Shown piece by piece: positions 27,229-36,249 of a stretch of DNA of 64,000 bases. This stretch comes from Porphyridium purpureum (taxonomy: Eukaryota > Rhodophyta > Bangiophyceae > Porphyridiales > Porphyridiaceae). The stretch spans positions 1 to 64,000 of the forward strand of contig VRMN01000001.1 of assembly GCA_008690995.1 (NCBI GenBank), read 5' to 3'. Positions within the stretch are counted from its first letter, which is position 1; every line of letters starts with the position of its first letter. The position numbers and the translations under genes were made by a program. Under the pieces are notes generated by a model, which saw nothing but the letters and a program-made list of their open reading frames with translations, was not told the DNA's origin and did no database searches.

Positions 27229-30200
27229 TCATTCAGAGTCAGACTCTTCGATAATTTTCAACAAGTCTGACTCAGAATTGGACGCTGGCAGATCGTCGGG
27301 TACTTCTTCATCATTTTCCCCTGCCATGTAGTCTTCGCGTCCATAGTATGGCTTCAGATGTTGGATCGGAAAAACATCATGACAAGCCACACCCTCGGGC
27401 AAAATCACTCGGTAAGCATGCGAGCTTACCTTCTCAATGACAGGCACCGGACCAAGAAACTTTGGTGCCGCCAAATCACTCTTGTTCGGCCGCAGTTGCG
27501 GCGCCGTGACCAACACTTGATCACCAACTTGAAACTCCCGGGCATCCTTGCTTCGATCGAAGAACTTCTGCATTCTCCCCTGGGCTTCGATCAAATTGTC
27601 GCGGACTTCTTCATGGACTTTGCACAGGCGAAACCAGTGCTCCGCCATGTCCTTCGTTTGTCCGTCACGCGCAGGCCTCCACCCTTCGCTCGGTGGAAAC
27701 CAAGGATCCCTTCCATACACCACTTTGAACGGCGCGAATCCAGTGGCACTGCTTGGTGCGGAGTTGTACGCAAACTCGTACAACGGCAAGTCTCGCACCC
27801 AGCCACTATTCGTCGCCATCAACTTGAGCATTTCCCGAATCACGCGGTTCACTCGCTCAGTTTGGCCATCTGTCTGCGGGTGGTTGGCGGTAGACATAGC
27901 CAACTTCATGCCCACCCGCTTGCTCAACTGCTGCCAAAACGTGGACGTAAACAGCGGATCTCGGTCCGACACAATCGACTTGGGGTATCCGAAACGGCTC
28001 ACGACGTGCTTCACGAACAAGTCAGCACAACGTTTTGCTGTCAAGTCCTTGCGCGTCGGGATAAACAGCGCCATCTTCGAATAGCGATCCACCACAGTCA
28101 TGATTGCATCACAGCTGCCTTCGCTCCGAGGCAGCTCCGTCACCAAGTCCATCGAAATGTCGACCCAAGGTCCTTCTGGGATCGACAAGGGCTTCAGCTT
28201 TCCAAACGACCGATTCTCAGACTTTGTCACTTGGCATGCGTGACAAGTCTTCACAAAACGGCTCACGTCTCGCTTCATCTTTGGCCAGTAGAAGCGAGTG
28301 ATCAAAGATGCATACGTCGTGTCGGCTCCACGGTGTCCTGCTGTCGGGATATCGTGGTGGAGCTGCATGACACGCTCTCTGAACTTCCTCGGCACGCAAA
28401 CGCGATTCCTCAAGTACAAGAGCCCAGCTTCGGTTCGAAAGCCTTGGTGGGTCGGTAAATCCCCCATCAAAGCACCAAAGTCTGGGTCACTCGAGTACGA
28501 ACCCACGAATGCCTGGAACCCCGCACCAAATTCATCACACCGAACTTGGTACTCTAGCGCATGCAACTCTGGCTTTCTCGACAAAGCGTCGGCCACCACG
28601 TTCGACTTTCCCTTCACATAGTCGATTGTGATATCAAACTCGGCTAAAAAGTCCAACCACCGTGCTTGCCGGCCATTCAGCTCCTTCTGCGTCATCAAAT
28701 GTTTCAACGCCTCATGATCTGTATGAAGCACAAACTTTGCCCCGTACAGATAAGGTCGAAACTCTCGCAGACAGTGAATGACGGCCATGAGCTCACCTTC
28801 ATAGCTGCTGTACCTGGTCTCTCGGTCCAGCAGCTTCCTTGACGTAAACGCGACCGGTCTGCCTTCCTGTGCCAGCCATTCCCCCACCGCGACTTCGGAG
28901 CGGTCCGTGTACACCTCAAATGGCTTTTCAGGGTCTGGCAAGGCCAACACCGGCGCTTCCGTCAACATCCCCACAATCTTCTTGAAGGCCGACTTGCCTT
29001 CATCTCCCAGTTCGATCAGCTGCTTCTTCGACTTTGTGTTCTGCAACAGCGAAGTCAGCGGCGCCACGACGGTAGAGTATCCTTTAACAAACCTCCGAAA
29101 CCAGTTTGTCATTCCCAAAAAGGATCTCAACTCCGTCACCGTCTTTGGCACTGGCCAATCTCTCAAAGCTTCCACCTTCCGTGGATCCATCTTCACGCAA
29201 CCGTTGCCGACAATGTTCCCCAGGTATTCGACTTCAGAAACGAAGAAGCTGCACTTCTTGCGCTTCAACCGATACCCCGCCTTTTGCAAGCGCGACAACA
29301 CTTCCTTCAGGACCTCGCCGTGCGACTGCCTATCCTTGGTAAAGACCAAAATATCGTCCAAGTAGACAATGACGGTCTTGTCCAGCAGATCTGCAAACAG
29401 CTCGTTCATGGCCCTCTGAAAAGTTGCCGGCGCGTTGCAAAGACCAAACGGCATCACACGGAACTCGAACTGTCCGTACCTGGTCTGGAACGCGGTCTTC
29501 GGCACGTCCTCTCTCCGAACACGCAACTGGTGGTATCCCGATGCCAAGTCCAACTTTGAGAAACAGTGAGCTGCTCCCAGTCGATCCAGCAACTCATCCA
29601 TGTTCGGCAACGGATACCGGTCCTTCACAGTCGCGTCGTTCAACGCCCGATAATCGACGCACATCCTCATGCTGCCGTCTTTCTTCTTCACGAACAGCAC
29701 GGGTGCTCCAAACGGGCTCTGACTCGGCTGGACGAATCCCTTATCCAGCAAGTCATCCAAAGTCTCTCGGAGGACTTTCAACTCCGCAGGGCTCAGTCGG
29801 TAGACCCTGCCCACTCTCACAGGCTTCTCATCTTTCAGCCTAATCACATGCTCCACTGTTCGGCTCTCAGGCAGCCCTCGCGGCTCCTCGAACAGACTTT
29901 CGAAATCTTTGAGCATCTTCTTCACAGAGTCATCTCCTTTGCGCTCCACTGAACAGGGCTCCTCCCTTCCTTTCAGCACGCCGAGGTAGCACTCTTCTAC
30001 CTCCTGACTCTTCAACAGCCGACGGAGCTCTTTCCGTGGCACCAGCATCTGCGTCATGCTCCAGGCCTTCTTCTCTCCGTAGGCCAACATGCCAGACTGC
30101 CAATCAATCACTGGGTTCTCCCGCTTCAGCCACTCCATGCCCAAGATTGCGTCTTGTCCCGCAATCCGGCAAATGGCAAAGTTAGCGGCCCCTGAGTACC

Positions 30201-30720
30201 CATCGCTCAGTTCAAACTTGACATTGGAAACTTCTCCGGCTGTTTCCAATACAGACCCATCCGCTAGGGTCACATGATCTCTCTTCCACGACGCCTTCTG
30301 CTTCAGGCCGTCGGATTTCAGCACAAAGTCCACGCTCATGAAGTTGTCCGTCGCGCCACTGTCAATCAAAAACGTGGCCTCTCCGTCGGACTTGTGCACT
30401 TTTCCTCGAACTCGAAGAAGCATGGCAGCTCCCATCCCTCCAAGTTCCTTGATCACGGGCTGATTTGCGCTCGAGTTTCGCCCACAAGGTTTCGGACAGC
30501 CAGACCTTGGCTTACCAAGGCCACCACAGCGGTCTTCATTGCCGCCCCTAGAGGTCTCGTAACGTCTGCGAGCCTCCTTTCCCTCTGACTGTCCGAGGAA
30601 CCTTTTTACTCGAGCTCCTCGTTTTTTGACTCCAGCGAGTCTCCCTCCAGCTGCTGAATAGTCTTCCTTGCCTCGGGACACTTCCTGGCGATGTGTCCCG
30701 GCTTTCCACAATTCCAGCAT
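27229..30720 (-). CDS. Gypsy-2 Pol (protease-RT-RNase H-integrase)
   Basis: A 1163-residue Pol, closely similar to that of gypsy-1 in RT, RNase H and integrase. Landmarks: protease FLIDSGATDNFM, RT VIVYLDDILVF, RNase H EVYTDRSEVAVGEWLAQ, integrase HHDIPTAGH...CHACQVTK and SDRDPLFTSTFWQ, and a terminal FLGPVPVIEKVSSHAYRV module. The first 100 residues overlap the end of gag and may not be translated in this frame from this start. It looks intact. Confidence 0.92.
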   Translation of the reverse strand: MLELWKAGTHRQEVSRGKEDYSAAGGRLAGVKKRGARVKRFLGQSEGKEARRRYETSRGGNEDRCGGLGKPRSGCPKPCGRNSSANQPVIKELGGMGAAMLLRVRGKVHKSDGEATFLIDSGATDNFMSVDFVLKSDGLKQKASWKRDHVTLADGSVLETAGEVSNVKFELSDGYSGAANFAICRIAGQDAILGMEWLKRENPVIDWQSGMLAYGEKKAWSMTQMLVPRKELRRLLKSQEVEECYLGVLKGREEPCSVERKGDDSVKKMLKDFESLFEEPRGLPESRTVEHVIRLKDEKPVRVGRVYRLSPAELKVLRETLDDLLDKGFVQPSQSPFGAPVLFVKKKDGSMRMCVDYRALNDATVKDRYPLPNMDELLDRLGAAHCFSKLDLASGYHQLRVRREDVPKTAFQTRYGQFEFRVMPFGLCNAPATFQRAMNELFADLLDKTVIVYLDDILVFTKDRQSHGEVLKEVLSRLQKAGYRLKRKKCSFFVSEVEYLGNIVGNGCVKMDPRKVEALRDWPVPKTVTELRSFLGMTNWFRRFVKGYSTVVAPLTSLLQNTKSKKQLIELGDEGKSAFKKIVGMLTEAPVLALPDPEKPFEVYTDRSEVAVGEWLAQEGRPVAFTSRKLLDRETRYSSYEGELMAVIHCLREFRPYLYGAKFVLHTDHEALKHLMTQKELNGRQARWLDFLAEFDITIDYVKGKSNVVADALSRKPELHALEYQVRCDEFGAGFQAFVGSYSSDPDFGALMGDLPTHQGFRTEAGLLYLRNRVCVPRKFRERVMQLHHDIPTAGHRGADTTYASLITRFYWPKMKRDVSRFVKTCHACQVTKSENRSFGKLKPLSIPEGPWVDISMDLVTELPRSEGSCDAIMTVVDRYSKMALFIPTRKDLTAKRCADLFVKHVVSRFGYPKSIVSDRDPLFTSTFWQQLSKRVGMKLAMSTANHPQTDGQTERVNRVIREMLKLMATNSGWVRDLPLYEFAYNSAPSSATGFAPFKVVYGRDPWFPPSEGWRPARDGQTKDMAEHWFRLCKVHEEVRDNLIEAQGRMQKFFDRSKDAREFQVGDQVLVTAPQLRPNKSDLAAPKFLGPVPVIEKVSSHAYRVILPEGVACHDVFPIQHLKPYYGREDYMAGENDEEVPDDLPASNSESDLLKIIEESDSE

Positions 30721-31433
30721 TTGAGCTCGCTTCGAACACGCCTCTGACCCTGCACGTTCCCGAGCTCCATAGGGACAGGTCCTTCCTGCGCTGCACGACC
30801 GAAAAATGGCGTCCTCACACTTGAATCACGCACGCCGCGGGTCGCATGAATGGCGTCATCCACGACCACCGCCACCTGCGCAGCCTCCGCAAACGTACTC
30901 ACTCCTCGCTTGTAAACTTCCAGGCGGACCTCGGGCTTCAGACCCCTCACAAAGCGGTCCATCATTTCTGCGTCCGACAAGTCCGGAATCACAAGTGCCG
31001 CGTCCTGAAAAGCCGCCACATACGCATGGGCCGGGCCTTTCTGCGAAAGACGCGTCAACTTGTCCCTTGCACGCCTGATCGAATCCTGCGGCGTGAACCG
31101 AGCACTCACGAGGGCAGCAAAATCATTCCACGTCGTGGGGATCTCCTGCGGGTAGCGTTCGCAGTTTAGAACCCACCAATGAAGCGCCTCTCCCTCGAAA
31201 TAGTCTGATGCCAGGTCCACAGCACGCCTCTCCGCAAGCAGACGTTTCTCCAAATCGTCCGGGTGGATGCTCTCCAACAGCCGGCCCAAGATCTTCTTTC
31301 TCGCCTGGAACAACCACGTCTTCACAACCAGAAGGTCCCTCTTCCCGTCGAACCTCATCAGACGGGCCTCCTTCGGGCCACGTGGTCCCAGCGTCTCCGA
31401 ATCAATCTCCATGCTTTCTGGAAACAAGCACAC
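30606..31433 (-). CDS. Gypsy-2 Gag
   Basis: A 275-residue Gag: retrotransposon-gag region (EGEALHWWVLNCERYPQEIP; DRFVRGLKPEVRLEVYKRG) and a CCHC knuckle CWNCGKPGHIARKC near residue 237. It overlaps the start of the pol frame by about 115 bp in a different frame, as expected for an element using recoding. The leader 31434-31963 is non-coding. Confidence 0.88.
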   Translation of the reverse strand: MCLFPESMEIDSETLGPRGPKEARLMRFDGKRDLLVVKTWLFQARKKILGRLLESIHPDDLEKRLLAERRAVDLASDYFEGEALHWWVLNCERYPQEIPTTWNDFAALVSARFTPQDSIRRARDKLTRLSQKGPAHAYVAAFQDAALVIPDLSDAEMMDRFVRGLKPEVRLEVYKRGVSTFAEAAQVAVVVDDAIHATRGVRDSSVRTPFFGRAAQEGPVPMELGNVQGQRRVRSELKCWNCGKPGHIARKCPEARKTIQQLEGDSLESKNEELE

Positions 31434-31963
31434 TCAACGACGACAACGACACAAACCGCGAGTCTCCGCTGCTCACACTCTCGAACAGCTGCGCGCAACA
31501 CGAACGGGCTTCGATTGCCCTCACGAACACAAATCGACACACGAAGCGGTCCTCTCACGCACACACACGCACAGCAATCTTCTCACGTACACACGACAAA
31601 ACACACAGCAATCCTCCTCTGTTGCGCTGGATGGGGAGCGGCCCGGGCCTTTGCACTGGGGCGGGGATTATAGATGCGATCTTGTATGGAGGTGTTCGGC
31701 GCCTACCTTCGCAAAGGTGGTCGTGCGACACTAGGATGAATCCTAGTGAAGGCTGACCGTTACGGCTCTTGCCTACTAATGCGTGCTAAGGCAGAGAGCG
31801 AGTCCGCCGTCAAGGCCTAGGCCTATCGTACAGCCAAGACTGAGACCCGCTTCCGCCCGTCGCACCCTCCGGATCGACTTACTCGAACCCCCTCACCCGC
31901 AGACTCTCCCACCCAGGCAACCCCAGAGAAACTCTAAGAGAACCTTAGAGCAACCCCAGGTAA

Positions 31964-31978
31964 CCAGCGATGATACCA
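31964..31978 (-). promoter_or_regulatory. Gypsy-2 primer-binding site
   Basis: TGGTATCATCGCTGG on the minus strand, two bases inside the 5' LTR, identical to the gypsy-1 site. Confidence 0.75.
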
Positions 31979-31980
31979 AA

Positions 31981-32279
31981 TGTTACCAATGCTGTGCCTT
32001 TTACTCTGCTTCTTCTTCTTCTTACCTCTTCTTTCTCCGAGCAAGACCTGACCGGCTAGTCCGGGCAGGCGCGTCGCCTTTTTATACCCTTACTTCCGCC
32101 AGGGACAGCAAGGCGCCAAGAGAAATGACAATGCAAATCATTGGCATTTCTGCGCGCGTCTAGAAGGTTCTGGAACCTCTAGAAGCTTCTAGAAACGGTT
32201 AAACGGTCTACCGGTTTAACGGCTTACCGGTTTCGGATTAACCGAACCGTTCTAGGTGACTGGGGTCGAACGGATAACA
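31981..32279 (-). repeat. Gypsy-2 5' LTR (299 bp)
   Basis: Homologous to the left LTR but longer because of an additional (ttc) run and a duplicated accggtttaacgg block. It has the same TATA box. Confidence 0.9.
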
Positions 32280-33389
32280 GAACCACCCGCTACTACCGCA
32301 CGACCGCACGGCGACGCCACAATCACCAGTCCGGACGCTTCAGACGGCGAAGCGGCCTTGACCCCCTCGGTCGCCGAGGTGACAATGGAACAGGCCAAAG
32401 CGCGGGTGGAAGCAATTGAAGAGAAGCTGCGAGCGCTGGAGGAACGCGAGGCGCGTCTGCTAAGTCAGATGACCACGCAGCCATCGTACGCGGACGCCGT
32501 CCGAAATGCGGTACCGCGCACGAGCGAAGCCGAGCATGCCCGCGCCGTCAGCTCTCCGCGTCGGACACGGAAGCGGAAAGCAGAAGGGACATTCCCGGAT
32601 GTCGAGCGCGAAAAGAATGAGCGGCTATCGCGCCGCGAGAAGGAACGCCTGCGTGTACGGCGCGCGCCGGAGGTCGTGGTCGCCCTGAAACGAGAGGCGG
32701 AGGACTTGCTATCTTCTGCGATGCCGGGAAAGCGCAGACACAAAACGCTGAGGATCGGCGTACGCCAGGCGATACGCCAATACGGTATGGAAGGACTCAA
32801 GGCGATTGTCGCTGAGCTGTTGCAGCTGTCCAAGCACGGTCTGGACGTGCTGGAGCCGGTCCACGTGCACACGCTCACGAAGAAACAACGAGACGGGATC
32901 ATACCGTCGTTCATGTTCGTGAAGGAGAATCACGATGCTTCAGGCGCCTTGGAGAAAATCAAAGCACGAATGGTGGCCGGCGGGAACGAGCAAGATCGAT
33001 CGGAGTACTCCGACTGTTCGTCCCCCACGGTGGCGACCGAGGCTATCTTCTTACTGGCAGCCGAGGCAGCGAGAAGCGGTGCCGCAGTCGCCACGATTGA
33101 TTTCCCCGGGGCATTTCTCAATGCAAGCATCCCCGACAGCGACCCACACACGTACGTGAGGATCAACAGAAGCCTGACCGGGCTGCTCGCCGCCGTAGAC
33201 AAGCGCATGAAGCAGTTCGTTAAGGACGGCGTTCTGGTCTGCAGGTTGAAGCGCCCGTTGTATGGATGCATCGATGCGTCCAAGCGTTGGTATGACCACC
33301 TCTGCGAGATGTTGAGCGAGCTCGGATTTGAACAGAACGCTTACGACGCTTGTGTCTTGCGGAAAGTCTCCCGTACGGGCGAGCCTTAG
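32280..33389 (+). pseudogene. Ty1/copia pol fragment
   Basis: A broken copia remnant on the plus strand, in opposite orientation to copia-1 and not identical to it. It keeps a coiled-coil/basic spacer (VEAIEEKLRALEEREARLL) and the first half of the RT (ARMVAGGNEQDRSEYSD; TIDFPGAFLNASIPDSDP; CRLKRPLYGCIDASKRWYDH). It begins at the gypsy-2 LTR edge and ends before the catalytic YVDD-like block. It is older than copia-1. Confidence 0.82.
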
Positions 33390-35771
33390 TGCGCGTGCGC
33401 GCAAGCAGGCGCGCAGTCCCAAATGCGGGCTTCAAAGCGGGCTGAAGAAGTAGAGACGTATTCTCGGCACCGATCTTTGTTGAGCGGAGCATGAGTGAAT
33501 GAAAAGGTGAAGCGCGTGCGGTCGCTGTAGACTTCGAGCTTTCGCTTTTCGGCAGACTGCAGAGGAAGAAAGCAGACAAACAAGCGGGTACTGTCAAAAT
33601 ATTTCACTCTCAATTTAATTGTCACGGAGGCAGCGCATGAAGGCGGCGCGGCACGATCCGGTCTTTTCAAGAACGAAAAAGGGATTATGAGAAGACACGA
33701 CAACTTAGAAGGGAAAATTTGTAAATGCTTGACAGAGACCTTATATATTTGGCAGGCTCCCAGGATCCATTTTTTTCATCACACCATGCAGTCGCGAAAG
33801 TGAAGAAATCTTTGACACGTAGAACAATACCAGTCGCGAGACTACGCGGAGACAATGTACCTTCCAAGTCATTCACTGTCTAGTGTTCGAGGCTTCGGGC
33901 ATTCTCATGACATTGAGGAGGAAGAGGACACAATAGGTTAGGAGCAGAATACAAGGGAGAACAGTGAAAAACTTGAAGACATGGTTGAGTAGAATAAGTA
34001 TACATGCAACAATACTTGACGAACAGATTACTGGCATCTATGTGGAGCACCAGTACAAAAGTGTTTGACAGCGTGATTGTCATGGAACTAAGCCGTTCTC
34101 GCTCAGATCAGGCGCACTGTCTGTGTCGGAGTGGCATATTGAGCTGAATGTGGGCTTGAACAGGACCATGATACTTTGAAGGACTCAATTGGCAGGGAAG
34201 TCGATGAGCCGGGCCGAAATTTCATTTTGGTGACCCATTATTTTGAAACTAGTAATGGTGTGCACATAGCAAAGACACGGAGCGTACTCATGTTATCACG
34301 GTCATTTCCGTATCCCCTTATTCCTCTTCACTCTTTCTGTACCCTTGCTTTACTCTCTACCCTCCTATGACTTGCTTGAAGGTTACCTGCATCTCTTTTG
34401 CGTAGAATACTGCAACGTACAAGGTAACAATACGGGCAGGAAGAAAGGAGAAACAACAATGCATCGACAGGGCGGAAGCCAGGATCTTAAGAGGCTCCAG
34501 CGAGGTTGCCGCAAGGCCACGACGAGGATACAACATGGAAACGCCAATGCCCAAGAAAAGCATAGAGCAATCATGGGCCTGGGAAACAATATTTATAGCC
34601 GATCTGCATAATAATACGCTTGCATCATAACTCATCTCTGTGTCTCAAGCAGAAGTGATTGCAACTACTATATTGTTTTGCATTCTCTGGTCCTATGTAG
34701 CCCCGATCATAACATCGGCAAGGCAACGAAAATCTGCCCAGCACAATAGTGTGGCTTTCGGACTAGACAGCACGAAAAAGGATGCAGCAAAACGATTATG
34801 TTCGCACATGTCCATGTGCCGCAGCGCGTCACCTCATTGGACCGATCTCAAAAAAGTCCGTCGTCACACCTGATCGAGCACACCCTGCTTGGGAACTTTG
34901 CATTCGGAAAAGGGACATGGCTCCAGGCCAAACCTTTTCTTCGAGCAGGACACTTTGATGCACAGGACAGACAATTAGACACATCCCGCACTTTGTCTGG
35001 CGTGCTTGCGTAGAAAAGCCAGAGAATAACTTTGCGAGGAATTGACGCCACCGTGGGCAGGAGGCTTTGGTTGATCGGGCGGAGCTTTCCTCATCTATAT
35101 CTCGCCGATGCCTCACGTGAGCATTGCGAAGGCCCGAATCGACCATCGAAGCAAATCCAATGATTTGAACTTCCCCAGAACGACAGCCTCTGGTCAAAGC
35201 TTCGTGGATTAGACTGGAAAGGTAGCTCAACCAACTCCATGTTCTTTCCGGGTATGGAATCCTTGGGTGTTTCCGTGAAGATGTATGAATTCATCCCCAA
35301 TATCTCACAGTGCTAGAGACAAAGCGATTGCTTCTCATGGAGGTACGGATGCTCACAGCTCCCTCCAAGGCGTGCAGTCCCCAGGAAGGCGCTGGCCATG
35401 CTCGAGAGTTGTCCAATTGATAGGTTTTCATCAAGCTGTTGGTTTCTCTCGATTTCTCTTTCTTGCTTTCTCTCGCGTTCGACAGATGAGATGCTGGGTC
35501 TAATCCCTTGCGCGCCGAGGGTTTATCGGGGCAAGTAGGTTGCTTGCTGGAGAATACCTCTAGGAATAAAAGCATTTCTTAATTCATCTCTTGTGCCTTT
35601 ACTTTATGACACTATCCTCAGGCTGCGCGCTCGAAACGGCATTCATATCCGTCTGCGCACGGAGCACGAGACCCCCGTAGCTCCGCAATCCTACGACCAG
35701 CCTCTTAGCGCCCCCGCCGCCAAATGCTTCCACATGATTTCCAATGATTATCCTTGCTGGAGACGCCTGCC
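33390..35771. other. 2.4-kb region with no supported gene
   Basis: This stretch is AT-richer than the surrounding genes and has only short overlapping frames. Some frames have Cys pairs (minus strand near 34950-35050, KCGMC and similar) that hint at an old transposase zinc ribbon, but no family can be named. Purine-rich and pyrimidine-rich runs occur near 33750 and 34340. It is likely decayed mobile DNA. Confidence 0.4.
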
Positions 35772-36224
35772 ATGCATTGCGGCTTGTCTGATGTTCACCC
35801 TTACCGGTTCCAACTCGTAACCGTTTATGATCAGCGCGGATTTCGGTCTTTCCTCAGCGGCAACGTCGGCGCCAGAAGACACATCCGAAAGCTTGGACTG
35901 GGCGCGGCTGTGACGTTGATTCTGTCCTTGTGGCTTTGTTTACTTCTCGCCAAAGCATCGTCTCGAGGCAGCACTGGTCGACTTCCAGATCCAGGAGACT
36001 CTTTCGCGATGCTAAGCCGGCGGTCGCGCGCGTTCCTGGCGATCGGTGTGATGCTGACTGTATTTATGGCGGCACTGACTTTTCCTTTCTGGAGGCTCTT
36101 GCTTCCTGGCATGGCGGCCGCGCGCAAAAGGTATGTCTGGCCAGCGTATGACGATGCTGTTCCTATCCGTAATGACACCGACGTCCACAGCGCTGAAGGC
36201 CTACTCCCGCATCCCGCGCCTTGA
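35772..36224 (+). CDS. Small hypothetical membrane protein with two predicted helices
   Basis: A 150-codon frame from the ATG at 35772 (MHCGLSDVHPYRF). Two hydrophobic segments are visible: LGAAVTLILSLWLCLLLAKA (about residues 43-62) and FLAIGVMLTVFMAALTFPFW (about 91-110). An inner ATG (MLSRRSRAFLA) could instead start a roughly 70-residue single-helix protein. It converges on the Rab escort protein gene with 25 bp between stops. No family recognised. The two clean hydrophobic helices argue weakly for a real gene. Confidence 0.4.
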   Translation: MHCGLSDVHPYRFQLVTVYDQRGFRSFLSGNVGARRHIRKLGLGAAVTLILSLWLCLLLAKASSRGSTGRLPDPGDSFAMLSRRSRAFLAIGVMLTVFMAALTFPFWRLLLPGMAAARKRYVWPAYDDAVPIRNDTDVHSAEGLLPHPAP

Positions 36225-36249
36225 GGCCCCGAGGCACGAAAGGTTTCCT

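Larger units (their letters stand above)
26834..32279 (-). mobile_element. Ty3/gypsy LTR retrotransposon, gypsy-2, looks whole
   Basis: A 5.45-kb minus-strand element related to gypsy-1 in layout and in pol. The LTRs are 276 bp (left) and 299 bp (right); they differ by a short tandem duplication, a (ttc)n length change and a few substitutions. The 5-bp flanks do not match (catca versus gaacc), and different sequences lie on the two sides. It looks whole but is older than gypsy-1, or is a recombinant of two copies. Confidence 0.92.

Noticed and set aside
34829-35230. Minus-strand frame with KCGMC, possible transposase zinc ribbon
   Set aside because: Cys spacing resembles the piggyBac C terminus only if frames are switched, and no catalytic block was found nearby.
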